From assembly GCA_038227045.1 (NCBI GenBank), contig JBBRQD010000036.1, forward strand, positions 1-47,533: DNA of 47,533 nt. The letters are read 5' to 3'. The notes beneath the pieces were generated by a model. That model searched no databases, was not told where the DNA came from, and was given only the letters and a program-made list of their open reading frames with translations. Position 1 is the first letter of the stretch. Each line of letters opens with the position of its first letter. The position numbers and the translations under genes were made by a program. This document shows, in pieces, positions 8,199 to 15,966 of this stretch. This DNA comes from JANXLS01 sp038227045. Lineage in GTDB: Bacteria > Planctomycetota > SZUA-567 > H5-PLA8.

Positions 8199-9521
8199 AT
8201 GGACGAATCGCCGTTGAAAACTTTTGCCACTGACATTGTTCGCATGCTTGTCGCGCGCGGCCACCGGGCTGTCTTTGCCGGCGGGTGTGTGCGCGATATG
8301 GTTCGCGGCAAGGAACCGAAGGATTACGACGTGGCCACGTCCGCGGTTCCGACGGAAGTCATGGCTATTTTTCCGCGCACCGTGCCCGTCGGCGTGGCGT
8401 TTGGCGTCGTGCGCGTGCTGGGGCGCGGCGACGAACCGCTCTGTGTTGAGGTCGCCACGTTTCGCATCGACGGCGCGTACTCCGACGAGCGCCATCCCGA
8501 CAGCGTCGCGTTCACCACTGAAGTCGAAGACGTGAAACGCCGCGACTTCACGATCAACGGCTTGCTTTTCGATCCGCTCAAGAAAGAATTGCTCGATTAC
8601 GTCGGCGGGCGCGAGGATCTCGACAAGAAAATCATTCGCGCGATCGGCGATCCCCGGCGGCGCTTTGCCGAGGATCATTTGCGCCTGCTGCGCGCGATTC
8701 GTTTTGCGGCGCGGCTTGATTTTGAGATCGACGAACACACCTTCAGCGCGATGAAAGAATGCGCGCCGAAAATCGTCACCGTCAGCGCCGAGCGCATCCG
8801 CGACGAACTCAATCAGATGCTCGCCGGCCCCAATCCGCGCCGCGCGTTCGAGCTGCTCAAGAAATGCGGGCTGCTCAAACACGTTCTGCCGGAGATCGAC
8901 GCACTTCAAGGCGTTGCGCAGCCGCCGCAATTTCATCCCGAGGGCGACGTGTGGCTGCACACGCTGATGCTTCTCGGACAACTCGAAAACGCGCCGCTGA
9001 CGTTGGCGCTCGGGGCGCTCTTTCACGATGTCGGCAAACCGGCGACATTTGAAATGGCCGACCGCATCCGCTTCAACGAGCATGAAAAAATCGGCGCGAC
9101 GATGACCGAACGAATCCTGGAGCGGCTCAAGTATCCGCGCGAACAGATTGAGCGCGTCGTCGCGCTGGTCCATCAGCACATGACGTTCAAAGACACGCGG
9201 CAGATGCGTTCGTCGACGCTCAAACGTTTCCTGCGCCAGCCGCATTTCGACGAACATCTCGCGCTGCATAAATTGGACTGCCTCGCCAGCCACGGCGACT
9301 TGAGCGCGCATGAATTCTGCGCAGAAGAACTGGCGCGCGCGACGCCCGAAACGCTCCGCCCCGCCCCGTTGATAACCGGCGATGATTTAATCGCGCTGGG
9401 GTTTAATCCGGGGCCAGTGTTTGGCACGATTTTGAAGGATGTCGAGGATCGGCAGTTGGAAGGAACGCTTGTGAATTCGACTGCGGCGGTGGAGTATGTG
9501 AAGGGGGCGTATTTGAAATGA
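8199..9521 (+). CDS. cca: CCA tRNA nucleotidyltransferase with HD domain
   Basis: This enzyme adds or repairs the 3'-CCA end of tRNAs. The 440 residues contain the class II nucleotidyltransferase head (AGGCVRDMVRG with DYDVATSA), the RRDFTING motif, the RNA-binding neck (GDPRRRFAEDHLRLLRAIRFAARL), and a C-terminal HD phosphohydrolase domain (ALFHDVGKPATF, then H-x2-H in VHQHMTF). ATG 8199 is preferred over in-frame codons from 8154 because GGAG lies just upstream and the extra codons translate the repeat hairpin. A poly(A) polymerase role cannot be excluded, since the two activities share this fold; the HD domain and length favour CCA addition. The gene shares orientation with the upstream nuclease gene. 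Confidence 0.9.
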   Translation: MDESPLKTFATDIVRMLVARGHRAVFAGGCVRDMVRGKEPKDYDVATSAVPTEVMAIFPRTVPVGVAFGVVRVLGRGDEPLCVEVATFRIDGAYSDERHPDSVAFTTEVEDVKRRDFTINGLLFDPLKKELLDYVGGREDLDKKIIRAIGDPRRRFAEDHLRLLRAIRFAARLDFEIDEHTFSAMKECAPKIVTVSAERIRDELNQMLAGPNPRRAFELLKKCGLLKHVLPEIDALQGVAQPPQFHPEGDVWLHTLMLLGQLENAPLTLALGALFHDVGKPATFEMADRIRFNEHEKIGATMTERILERLKYPREQIERVVALVHQHMTFKDTRQMRSSTLKRFLRQPHFDEHLALHKLDCLASHGDLSAHEFCAEELARATPETLRPAPLITGDDLIALGFNPGPVFGTILKDVEDRQLEGTLVNSTAAVEYVKGAYLK

Positions 9522-9596
9522 TAAACGACGAGTGACTCGGATTTTTAATGTACCCGTTCAAATCCGTGGCATCCGACCGCGCACTATTCCACCGCA

Positions 9597-9626
9597 TTGC
9601 GGTGCAACGCGGTTTAGTAGTATAAT
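9597..9626 (+). promoter_or_regulatory. Sigma-70-like promoter for the PQQ-propeller gene
   Basis: TTGCGG at 9597-9602 and a perfect TATAAT at 9621-9626 are separated by 18 nt. The predicted start lies about 40 nt before the ATG at 9674. Confidence 0.6.
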
Positions 9627-9673
9627 ATAAGGCACTGATCTTGAACTTCTCGCCCATGAAAGGATTTTCGCCA

Positions 9674-10912
9674 ATGAGTAAAATCTATGTTCTATTGGCC
9701 GTGCTCGCTCTCTCCGCGCCGACAATCGCCGCTGAAGTTGCCGTGGCGGACTGGCCGCAGTGGCGCGGTCCCAACCGCGACGACGTGTCGACTGAAACCG
9801 GCTTGCTCAAAGAGTGGCCCGCCGATGGACCGAAAATGGTCTGGAAAGCCGATGGCATCGGGCGCGGCTACTCCAGTGTTTCCGTCTCGGGCGGGAAAAT
9901 TTACACGATGGGCGACAAAGAAGGTTCCAGCCACGTCTTCGCGCTCGACATGACGGGCAAAATCGTGTGGGAAACGAAGGTCGGCAAAGCCGGCGGCAAC
10001 TACGATGGCACGCGCAGCACCCCGACAGTCGATGGCAACGTCGTCTACTCGCTCGGGCAGTTCGCCGATCTGGTGTGCCTCCAGGCGGCGGATGGCAAGG
10101 AAGTGTGGCGCAAGAATCTCGAGAAGGAATTCGGCGGCAGAATGATGTCGGGCTGGAATTTTTCCGAGTCGGTGCTGGTCGATGGAAAGCAACTCATCTG
10201 CACGCCCGGCGGCGCGAAAGGCACGCTGCTGGCGCTGGATAAAACGAACGGCTCGCCCATCTGGCAGAGTTCCGAGATTTCCGACGCGGCGGCCTATTCG
10301 TCGGTCATTGCCGCGGACATCGGCGGCGTGCATCAGTATATTCAACTAACGGCCGCGCACGTTTTCGGCGTGGACGCGAAGAGCGGTAAAGTGCTGTGGA
10401 AGGCGGAGCGCAAAGGCGCAACCGCCGTCATCCCCACACCCATTTATTTCGACAACCATGTGTTCGTGTCGTCTGGGTACGGCATCGGCTGCAATTGTTT
10501 CAAGATCACGGCGGCCGGCGGTGCATTTTCGGCCGAACAAGTTTATGCAAACAAAGAGATCATCAACCATCACGGCGGAGTAGTGCGCGTCGGCGACTAT
10601 GTGTACGGACACAGCGACAACGGCGGCTGGACGTGCCTCGAAATGAAAACGGGCGCGGTCAAATGGAAGGATCGCGGCGTGGGCAAAGGGGCCGTCACGT
10701 TTGCCGACGGCATGTTGTACACGCGCAGCGAAGGCGGACAGGGGGCCATCGCGCTCGTCGAAGCGAAGCCGGACGCATACAAGGAACACGGCCGCTTCAA
10801 CCAGCCCGACCGGGCCAAAGAAAACAGTTGGCCGCATCCCGTGGTCTGCGGCGGAAAGCTGTACATCCGCGACCAGGATATTCTGCTCTGCTACGATGTG
10901 AAAGCGAAGTGA
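9674..10912 (+). CDS. Exported PQQ-binding-like beta-propeller protein
   Basis: The 412-residue protein begins with a signal peptide (MSKIYVLLAVLALSAPTIAA) and the motif DWPQWRGPNRD that opens many planctomycete PQQ-like propellers. Repeats with W-x-A/T-x2-G spacing follow (SSVSVSGGKIYTMG, GSSHVFALDMTGKIVW, LVCLQAADGKEVW, LLALDKTNGSPIW, VFGVDAKSGKVLWKA, TCLEMKTGAVKW), roughly one per propeller blade. It should sit in the periplasm or equivalent compartment; whether it binds PQQ or is only structural is unknown. ATG 9674 is chosen over ATG 9656 because AAGGA lies 9 nt upstream and the signal peptide then starts normally. It has its own promoter and ends against a REPIN-like element shared with the convergent receiver gene. 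Confidence 0.85.
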   Translation: MSKIYVLLAVLALSAPTIAAEVAVADWPQWRGPNRDDVSTETGLLKEWPADGPKMVWKADGIGRGYSSVSVSGGKIYTMGDKEGSSHVFALDMTGKIVWETKVGKAGGNYDGTRSTPTVDGNVVYSLGQFADLVCLQAADGKEVWRKNLEKEFGGRMMSGWNFSESVLVDGKQLICTPGGAKGTLLALDKTNGSPIWQSSEISDAAAYSSVIAADIGGVHQYIQLTAAHVFGVDAKSGKVLWKAERKGATAVIPTPIYFDNHVFVSSGYGIGCNCFKITAAGGAFSAEQVYANKEIINHHGGVVRVGDYVYGHSDNGGWTCLEMKTGAVKWKDRGVGKGAVTFADGMLYTRSEGGQGAIALVEAKPDAYKEHGRFNQPDRAKENSWPHPVVCGGKLYIRDQDILLCYDVKAK

Positions 10913-10916
10913 GGCA

Positions 10917-10990
10917 AGAGCCGCGCATGTTAGTAAGCGGCTATTTTCCAAGACGCACAAAGGCAGCCGCTTACTGACATGCGCGGCTCT
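10917..10990. repeat. REPIN-like inverted repeat, family A copy 1
   Basis: Arms 10917-10942 and 10965-10990 match as reverse complements at 25 of 26 positions; the spacer is 22 nt. Each arm is itself bounded by GCCGC and GCGGC, so it can fold alone. It lies between two convergent stop codons, where it could act as a two-way terminator-like hairpin. Related copies are at 14128-14205, 15876-15955 and 35454-35589. Confidence 0.85.
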
Positions 10991-10999
10991 GGTTCGGTG

Positions 11000-11419
11000 C
11001 TATTCCGAGCCCGCAACCCATTCACCGCTGCTGTGTTTCAGCATTTTCGCCGTTTCAATGGATTGCTCGATGCTGTTGATCAGCTCGGGGAGCGTCGCGG
11101 GTTTGCGGATGTAAATCTCGTTCGACAGCCACTGTTCTTCCGTTTCTTCGCGCGTGATCGTGGCCGTGAGATAAATGATCGGCGTATCTCTTAAACGCCG
11201 GTCGGCTTTGATCAGTTTGGCAAGTTCGCGGCCCTCGATATCCGGCATCATGACATCGAGGATGATCAAATCCGGATGGCAATCCCATGCGGTCATGAGC
11301 GCGCGCATGGGCTTGTTTACTTCCGTGACTTCGTAATGCCCCGTTTGCTCAAGCGCCAGCTTGATCATGCGGGTAATGCCCTCTTCATCGTCCACGATGA
11401 GTATCTTTTTCTTAACCAT
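11000..11419 (-). CDS. Response regulator receiver protein (CheY-like)
   Basis: A single 139-residue receiver domain: ILIVDDEEG acidic pocket, LIILDVMMPD with the phosphoacceptor Asp near residue 55, LTAT, and the conserved Lys in YIRKPATLPEL. There is no DNA-binding or enzymatic output domain. It lies 19 bp downstream of the hybrid sensor kinase gene on the same strand and has a strong ribosome-binding site (GAGGAGG before ATG 11419), so the two are probably cotranscribed and partners. Output is likely by protein contact or as a phosphorelay intermediate. The C-terminal 20 residues (AKMLKHSSGEWVAGSE) are an unstructured-looking tail. Confidence 0.88.
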   Translation of the reverse strand: MVKKKILIVDDEEGITRMIKLALEQTGHYEVTEVNKPMRALMTAWDCHPDLIILDVMMPDIEGRELAKLIKADRRLRDTPIIYLTATITREETEEQWLSNEIYIRKPATLPELINSIEQSIETAKMLKHSSGEWVAGSE

Positions 11420-11438
11420 GCGTGCCCTCCTCTTTAGT

Positions 11439-13046
11439 CTAGACTTCAGTTTTCTCTACAATTTTCGTGCCGCTAGCCGCCGCGCGAATTGCGACAATCG
11501 CGCGGGCTCCGCCTTCCGGCCGATTGCGGATATCCAGTACGCCGCCGTGCATCTCGACGATCTGGCGCGACACGGGCAGTCCGAGCCCCGTGCCTTCGCC
11601 AACGGGTTTGGTCGTAAAATAAGGATCGAAAATCTTGTTCAGGTGCTCGGCGGCGATGCCCGTTCCGGTGTCCTCGACCAGCACCGCGATCAGCGCCTCG
11701 TCCATGCCGAATTTGTCGGGCGGAAGGGCCACGCTCACGTCCCGCAACTCCCGCGTGCTGGCCACGAAGGTGCTGACCGCCAGCGTGCCTTCCTCCGGCA
11801 TCGCGTGAATCGCGTTAATGAATAAATTGATGAACACCTGTTTGAATTTGTTTCCGTCCACGCGAACCTGGGGAAGCAGTTGCGCCAGATTTTGCACCAG
11901 GCGGATGCGCTTCCCGGCGACGTCGTGCCGCACCAGCGCGACGGATTGCAAGACCAGTTCGTTGAGGTTCTCCCGTTTCAGGATCAGCGTCCGCGGACGC
12001 GAAAAATCGAGCAATCCGCCAATGACCGTGTCGGCGCGCTTGATCGCGTCGTAGATTTCGTTCAAGACCTGCGATGTGGACGGATTCGAGGCGCCCAGCG
12101 TGTTCTTCAAGTAATCCAGGCCCATGACGGCCACCGCCAGCGGGTTTTTCACCTCGTGCGCCACGCCGGCGGCCAGCCGTCCGACCGATTCCATTTTTTC
12201 GGCCTGAATCAACTGCAACTGCGCGGATTTGAGATTCTCATGCGTCTCTTTCAAGTCGGCGTGCAGTTTGACCAGGCGGTCCTCGAACTGCCGGCGTTCG
12301 GTGATATCGCGGTTGATGCCGACCAATCCGTGAATCTTGCCGTCCCTGTCGTAAAGCGGGACTTTGGTGGTCAACAGCCAGCGCGGCTCGCCGGACGCGC
12401 TCTCGATGCGCTCTTCGCGATTCACGCGCGGCTGACCGGATAGAACCGCAATTTCCTCGTTGCAGAACTTCTCGGCGAGCGAGTGCGGAAAGAAATCGAA
12501 GTCCGATTTTCCGACGATCGCTTCGAATTTTTCAAGGCCCATCATGTTCGCCGCCGCCGTGTTGCAGGCGACGAATTTAGACTGGCAATCCTTGACATAG
12601 ATCTGGTCGGGCAACGCGTCGATCAGCGAGCGCAGCAGACTGCGTTCTTCTTCCAGCGCCTGGTCGGCGCGGTGTCGCTGGATCGCGTATCGAATCGCGC
12701 GCGCGAGCATGCGTTCGTTCAATTCGTCTTTGCAGAGATAATCCTGCGCGCCGGCGTGGACCGTTTGCATCGCGGCGGGCTCGCCATCCAACCCGCTGAG
12801 CACGATGATGGGTATGTGCGGCGACGTCTCGCGGACCTTCTTGAACGCGTCGATGCCGCTGCTCTCGGGCAGAGACATGTCCAGCATGACGACATCGAAG
12901 GATCCTTCCGCCAGTTTCTCCAAGCCCGCGGAGAGCTGGCTGGCGTGAGTCAGGTCGAAGCCCGTTTCATCGGCTGTGCGCAACATTTCGCGCAGCGGCA
13001 GCGCGTCGCCGGAATTGTCTTCGATGTGAAGAACTCGAATTGGCAT
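11439..13046 (-). CDS. Receiver-PAS sensor histidine kinase
   Basis: The 535-residue cytoplasmic kinase has an N-terminal receiver domain (PIRVLHIEDNSGDA, phosphoacceptor in VVMLDMSLPESSG near 56, CKDEL). A PAS/PAC sensor follows (LIDALPDQIYVKD ... VGINRDITERR, about 135-255), then a dimerisation box with phospho-His in VAHEVKNPLA near 297 and the ATPase domain (NLFINAIHAM, EDTGTGIAAEHLNKIFDPYFTTK, GTGLGLPVSRQIV). No transmembrane segment is seen. Receiver-first kinases usually take input from another kinase. The ATG at 13046 begins the receiver cleanly; the 73 upstream in-frame codons are not protein-like. It heads an operon with the receiver gene 11000-11419 and diverges from the transglutaminase gene. 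Confidence 0.88.
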   Translation of the reverse strand: MPIRVLHIEDNSGDALPLREMLRTADETGFDLTHASQLSAGLEKLAEGSFDVVMLDMSLPESSGIDAFKKVRETSPHIPIIVLSGLDGEPAAMQTVHAGAQDYLCKDELNERMLARAIRYAIQRHRADQALEEERSLLRSLIDALPDQIYVKDCQSKFVACNTAAANMMGLEKFEAIVGKSDFDFFPHSLAEKFCNEEIAVLSGQPRVNREERIESASGEPRWLLTTKVPLYDRDGKIHGLVGINRDITERRQFEDRLVKLHADLKETHENLKSAQLQLIQAEKMESVGRLAAGVAHEVKNPLAVAVMGLDYLKNTLGASNPSTSQVLNEIYDAIKRADTVIGGLLDFSRPRTLILKRENLNELVLQSVALVRHDVAGKRIRLVQNLAQLLPQVRVDGNKFKQVFINLFINAIHAMPEEGTLAVSTFVASTRELRDVSVALPPDKFGMDEALIAVLVEDTGTGIAAEHLNKIFDPYFTTKPVGEGTGLGLPVSRQIVEMHGGVLDIRNRPEGGARAIVAIRAAASGTKIVEKTEV

Positions 13047-13236
13047 ATCGAACCCAATGGGCGACGAGATTGAACAGCGATAGTGTGCCGGAAACGCGCG
13101 AACTTTGGAAGGGAAGAAAAGGACCGGCTCCGAAGGCGCGCGTTCCCCGTGGAAGCGACTGGACAGACGGGCGTTCTTTGGCACACTGCTGCTTCGACGC
13201 CGCGCGCGTTTTACTGTGAACATTCGAGCTTTTGCC

Positions 13237-14109
13237 ATGAAATATCGCGTCCTGCACAAAACCACCTATAAATACAGTGAAATGGTCTCGCTGTGCCAGA
13301 ATGAAATCCATCTGGCGCCGCGCAATTATACGCTGCAGACCTGCCACTACAGCCACCTGCAGATTTCGCCGCAGCCGTCGGTGATTTCCGAGCGGCGGGA
13401 TTATTTTGGAAACACCGCCGCGTTCTTTGGGATTCAGGAACGGCATCAAAAGCTGGAGATTGTCGCGGAGAGCAAGGTGGACGTACTGCCATCGAGCACG
13501 CCCGCGGCCTCGTTGACGCAGGCGTGGGAAGACGTGCGCGAAATACTGTCGGGAAAGGACGCGCCGCGGCATCTCGACGCCACTCAATTCCTGCACGAAT
13601 CGCATTATTCGAAATACAACGACGCGATCGCGGCCTACGCGCTGCAATCGTTTCCGCGCGGCCGGCCGATTCTGGAAGGCGCGCTGGATCTGACCCGCCG
13701 CATTCACACCGAGTGGATTTACGACTCGAAAGCGACGAACATGACAACCTCGGTCGCCCAGGCATTCGAACTGCGGCGCGGAGTCTGCCAGGATTTCGCG
13801 CATTTGGAAATTGCCTGCATGCGGTCGCTGGGATTGGCCGCGCGTTACGTCAGCGGCTATCTGTTGACCGCGCCGCCTCCGGGAAAACAGCGGCTCGTCG
13901 GCTCGGATGCCTCGCACGCCTGGCTGTCGCTGTACTGCCCCGGTTTCGGATGGATCGAACTGGACCCGACCAATAACGTCGTTCCGTCGGACAAGCATGT
14001 ACTGGTGGCGTGGGGCCGGGATTATGCCGACGTGTGTCCCGTAAAAGGGGTCATCCTCGGCGGCGGGCAACATGCGATCAGCGTGTCGGTGGACGTGGCG
14101 CCGATTTGA
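13237..14109 (+). CDS. Transglutaminase-like cysteine protease family protein
   Basis: The 290-residue protein has the bacterial transglutaminase N-terminal beta domain (MKYRVLHKTTYKYSEMVSLCQNE opening, about 1-90) and a papain-like core. Its catalytic triad is visible: Cys in RRGVCQDFAH, His in ASHAWLSLY and Asp in WIELDPTN. Family members act as proteases or peptide amidases, often beside an alpha-E protein and a circularly permuted ATP-grasp protein in a peptide-processing locus; neither is present here. No signal peptide is seen with the chosen ATG. The start is fixed by conserved residues immediately after it. The 190-bp upstream gap is shared with the divergent kinase gene. Confidence 0.85.
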   Translation: MKYRVLHKTTYKYSEMVSLCQNEIHLAPRNYTLQTCHYSHLQISPQPSVISERRDYFGNTAAFFGIQERHQKLEIVAESKVDVLPSSTPAASLTQAWEDVREILSGKDAPRHLDATQFLHESHYSKYNDAIAAYALQSFPRGRPILEGALDLTRRIHTEWIYDSKATNMTTSVAQAFELRRGVCQDFAHLEIACMRSLGLAARYVSGYLLTAPPPGKQRLVGSDASHAWLSLYCPGFGWIELDPTNNVVPSDKHVLVAWGRDYADVCPVKGVILGGGQHAISVSVDVAPI

Positions 14110-14127
14110 CGGCGAATGAAGTTGCGA

Positions 14128-14205
14128 CCAGAGCCGCGCACGTAAGTAAGCGGCCCAAAATGAGCGGCAATGAAAAAGGCCGCTTACTTACGTGCGCGGC
14201 TCTGG
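14128..14205. repeat. REPIN-like inverted repeat, family A copy 2
   Basis: This is the best-preserved copy: arms 14128-14154 and 14179-14205 are perfect 27-bp reverse complements around a 24-nt spacer unrelated to those of the other copies. The right arm contains CTTACTTACGTGCGCGGC. It lies between the convergent transglutaminase and phoU genes. Confidence 0.88.
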
Positions 14206-14216
14206 CCTGCCGTTCC

Positions 14217-14840
14217 TCAGCCGAATGAATGCAACTCTTCGGGCATCGAATTCAGCGTGGCGGCGATGCGCTTGAGATGCCGGCAGGCGAGCACGATTTC
14301 GACGATCGATTCGGCGTCTGTTTTTTCGGTCGCGATGCCGGACATGATCTTGTTCTGAATCGACAGAATCGAGACCTGGATGCCGGCATTGAGTTTTTCC
14401 TGCTGGGCGGAGAGCATTTTAAGGTCTTCTTCGACCTGATTGCGCTGCCACAGGTGGCGAACGATTTCGTGCATGGACAAAATGTCGGCCATCACGCCGG
14501 TCATGTCCTGGCAGATGCCTTTAAACGTCGATTTGCGGAGAATCACAATGCGTTTGTTCAACGATTCGGCAATTTCCTGGATGCGCTCGTAGTCGTGGCC
14601 GACGCGCAGAGCGCCCATGGCGTACTTCAAGTCGCTCGCGAACGGGTGCTCCTTCGCCAGAAGCATCAGGCAGTTGTCGCGCGCGGCCTTGGCCAGCGCG
14701 TCGAGATTTTTCAGCGGCAAATCGGCGGCCGCTTCGTCGCAGGTTAGCTTATGCAGCACGGCGCGCAAATTGTCGTCCATGGCCGCGGAAAGCTCGTCGA
14801 GCGATCGGCGCATCTTGTCGAGCCGTGATTCGAGAATCAT
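14217..14840 (-). CDS. phoU: PhoU-family phosphate signalling protein
   Basis: The 207-residue all-helical protein opens MILESRLDKMRRSLDELSAAM and has the PhoU repeat features (HPFASDLKYAMGALRVGHDYERIQEIAESL and CRHLKRIAATLNSM). PhoU proteins bind metal clusters and link the Pst phosphate transporter to the PhoR kinase. It diverges from a phoB/phoR-like pair 332 bp away, which supports the assignment. No pst transporter genes are in the window. ATG 14840 is chosen because the 22 upstream in-frame codons do not resemble PhoU. A TATAAT on the minus strand (14892-14887) is a candidate -10 but lacks a clear -35. Confidence 0.85.
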   Translation of the reverse strand: MILESRLDKMRRSLDELSAAMDDNLRAVLHKLTCDEAAADLPLKNLDALAKAARDNCLMLLAKEHPFASDLKYAMGALRVGHDYERIQEIAESLNKRIVILRKSTFKGICQDMTGVMADILSMHEIVRHLWQRNQVEEDLKMLSAQQEKLNAGIQVSILSIQNKIMSGIATEKTDAESIVEIVLACRHLKRIAATLNSMPEELHSFG

Positions 14841-15172
14841 ATTCACAGTTGCTTTTCTCCGTGACACTTGAAGTCCACAGTGGATTATTATAGCGTTCTG
14901 CTTCAAAATGGAAGAGGCAGGTTTTGCGCCGTGCCTCCAAAATGCGGATTTTCATAGCGGAAAATGTGTTTTTAAAGAATGTGTGTGCAACCTTGCTTTG
15001 TATGCACCGCCCGGTTTCAATAATGACGTTGTCTTAACGAAAGGATTTGGAGCAGTGGCCGGCAGCCGGGTTGAGGGACAGGAAATGCGGGTTGGCGGGA
15101 AACCCGGGCCTTTCTCGGCGCTGAACTGCCGCCCCTGAATTCCAGCCCTTTTCCCCTGGGGAAGCGAACGGT
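14841..15172. promoter_or_regulatory. Divergent phoU / phoB-like intergenic region
   Basis: This 332-bp spacer must carry promoters for both directions. I looked for tandem Pho-box-like direct repeats (CTGTCAT type) and found none I would defend. The minus strand has TATAAT at 14892-14887. A GGGTT/AACCC-containing hairpin-like stretch lies near 15090-15110. Confidence 0.35.
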
Positions 15173-15868
15173 ATGACGAAAAAAAAAGTGCTGTTGATCG
15201 AGGACGACGCCGACATCCGCAATCTGATCCGCCATAATTTGACGCGGGAAGGCTATGAAGTGGCCTGCGCCGAGGACGGCGAAGAAGGCCTGCGGCTGGC
15301 GCGCAAAGACATTTTCGATCTGGCCATCCTCGACCTGATGCTGCCCAATATGAACGGCCTGGATGTATGCCGGGCGATCCGCGAGGACGAAAAATTGCGC
15401 GGCACCGGCATCCTGATCGTCACCGCCAAGGACGACGAGGCCGACATTGTCACCGGCCTGGAACTGGGCGCGGACGACTACCTTGTCAAGCCCTTCAGCG
15501 TGCGCGTGCTGACGGCCCGTGTGCGCGCGGTGCTGCGCCGGTTGTCCGGCCTGCCCGCTCACGAGGACGATAAACCGATCGTCGCCGGGCCTTTGAAAAT
15601 CGACGTGCGGCGGCACGAAGTCATGGTCCAGGGCAAAAAAATAGATCTCACGCTGGCCGAATTCCGCATCCTCGAAAATCTCGCAAAGCAAACCGGCCGC
15701 GTGCTGACCCGCAATCAGCTCCTGGACATCGCCCTCGGCCAGGATCATTTCGTGCTCGACCGCACCATCGACGTCCACGTCAGCGCGTTGCGGCGCAAGT
15801 TGGGCGATGCCTCCGATCTGCTCGAAACCGTGCGCGGCGTGGGGTACAGACTTAAGGAGAAGGCGTGA
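15173..15868 (+). CDS. phoB: OmpR/PhoB-family response regulator
   Basis: The 231-residue protein has a receiver domain (KVLLIEDDADIR, phosphoacceptor in LAILDLMLPNMNG near 54, VTAKDDE, and Lys in DDYLVKPFSVRVL near 105) followed by an OmpR-type winged helix (LTLAEFRILENLAKQTGRVLTR, then DVHVSALRRKLGD and VRGVGYRL). This is a transcription regulator. The adjacent PhoR-like kinase and divergent phoU point to phosphate control, so the symbol is a best guess rather than proven. No strong Shine-Dalgarno is visible before ATG 15173. A REPIN-like element separates it from its kinase gene. Confidence 0.85.
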   Translation: MTKKKVLLIEDDADIRNLIRHNLTREGYEVACAEDGEEGLRLARKDIFDLAILDLMLPNMNGLDVCRAIREDEKLRGTGILIVTAKDDEADIVTGLELGADDYLVKPFSVRVLTARVRAVLRRLSGLPAHEDDKPIVAGPLKIDVRRHEVMVQGKKIDLTLAEFRILENLAKQTGRVLTRNQLLDIALGQDHFVLDRTIDVHVSALRRKLGDASDLLETVRGVGYRLKEKA

Positions 15869-15875
15869 GTATCGG

Positions 15876-15955
15876 CCAGAACCGCGCACGTCAGTAAGCG
15901 GCCAAGACTTTTTCCCCGACAAAATTAAGCCGCTTACTTGCGTCTGCGGCTTTGG
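15876..15955. repeat. REPIN-like inverted repeat, family A copy 3 (diverged)
   Basis: Arms 15876-15902 and 15929-15955 are related to copies 1, 2 and 4 but have several differences (for example GCGTCTGCGGCTTTGG at the right end). It sits between two codirectional genes that should be one operon, right up to the kinase start, so it could shape the mRNA between regulator and kinase. Confidence 0.8.
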
Positions 15956-15966
15956 AATGCAATCTT

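Noticed and set aside
7890..9311. Minus-strand frame of 473 codons opposite cca
   Set aside because: No recognisable motif; the plus strand carries a complete CCA-adding enzyme.
9541..9580. CGTTCAAATCCG resembling a tRNA T-loop
   Set aside because: No matching acceptor, D or anticodon arm can be drawn around it.
14841..15172. Pho box between phoU and the phoB-like gene
   Set aside because: No convincing tandem direct repeat of the CTGTCAT type was found.
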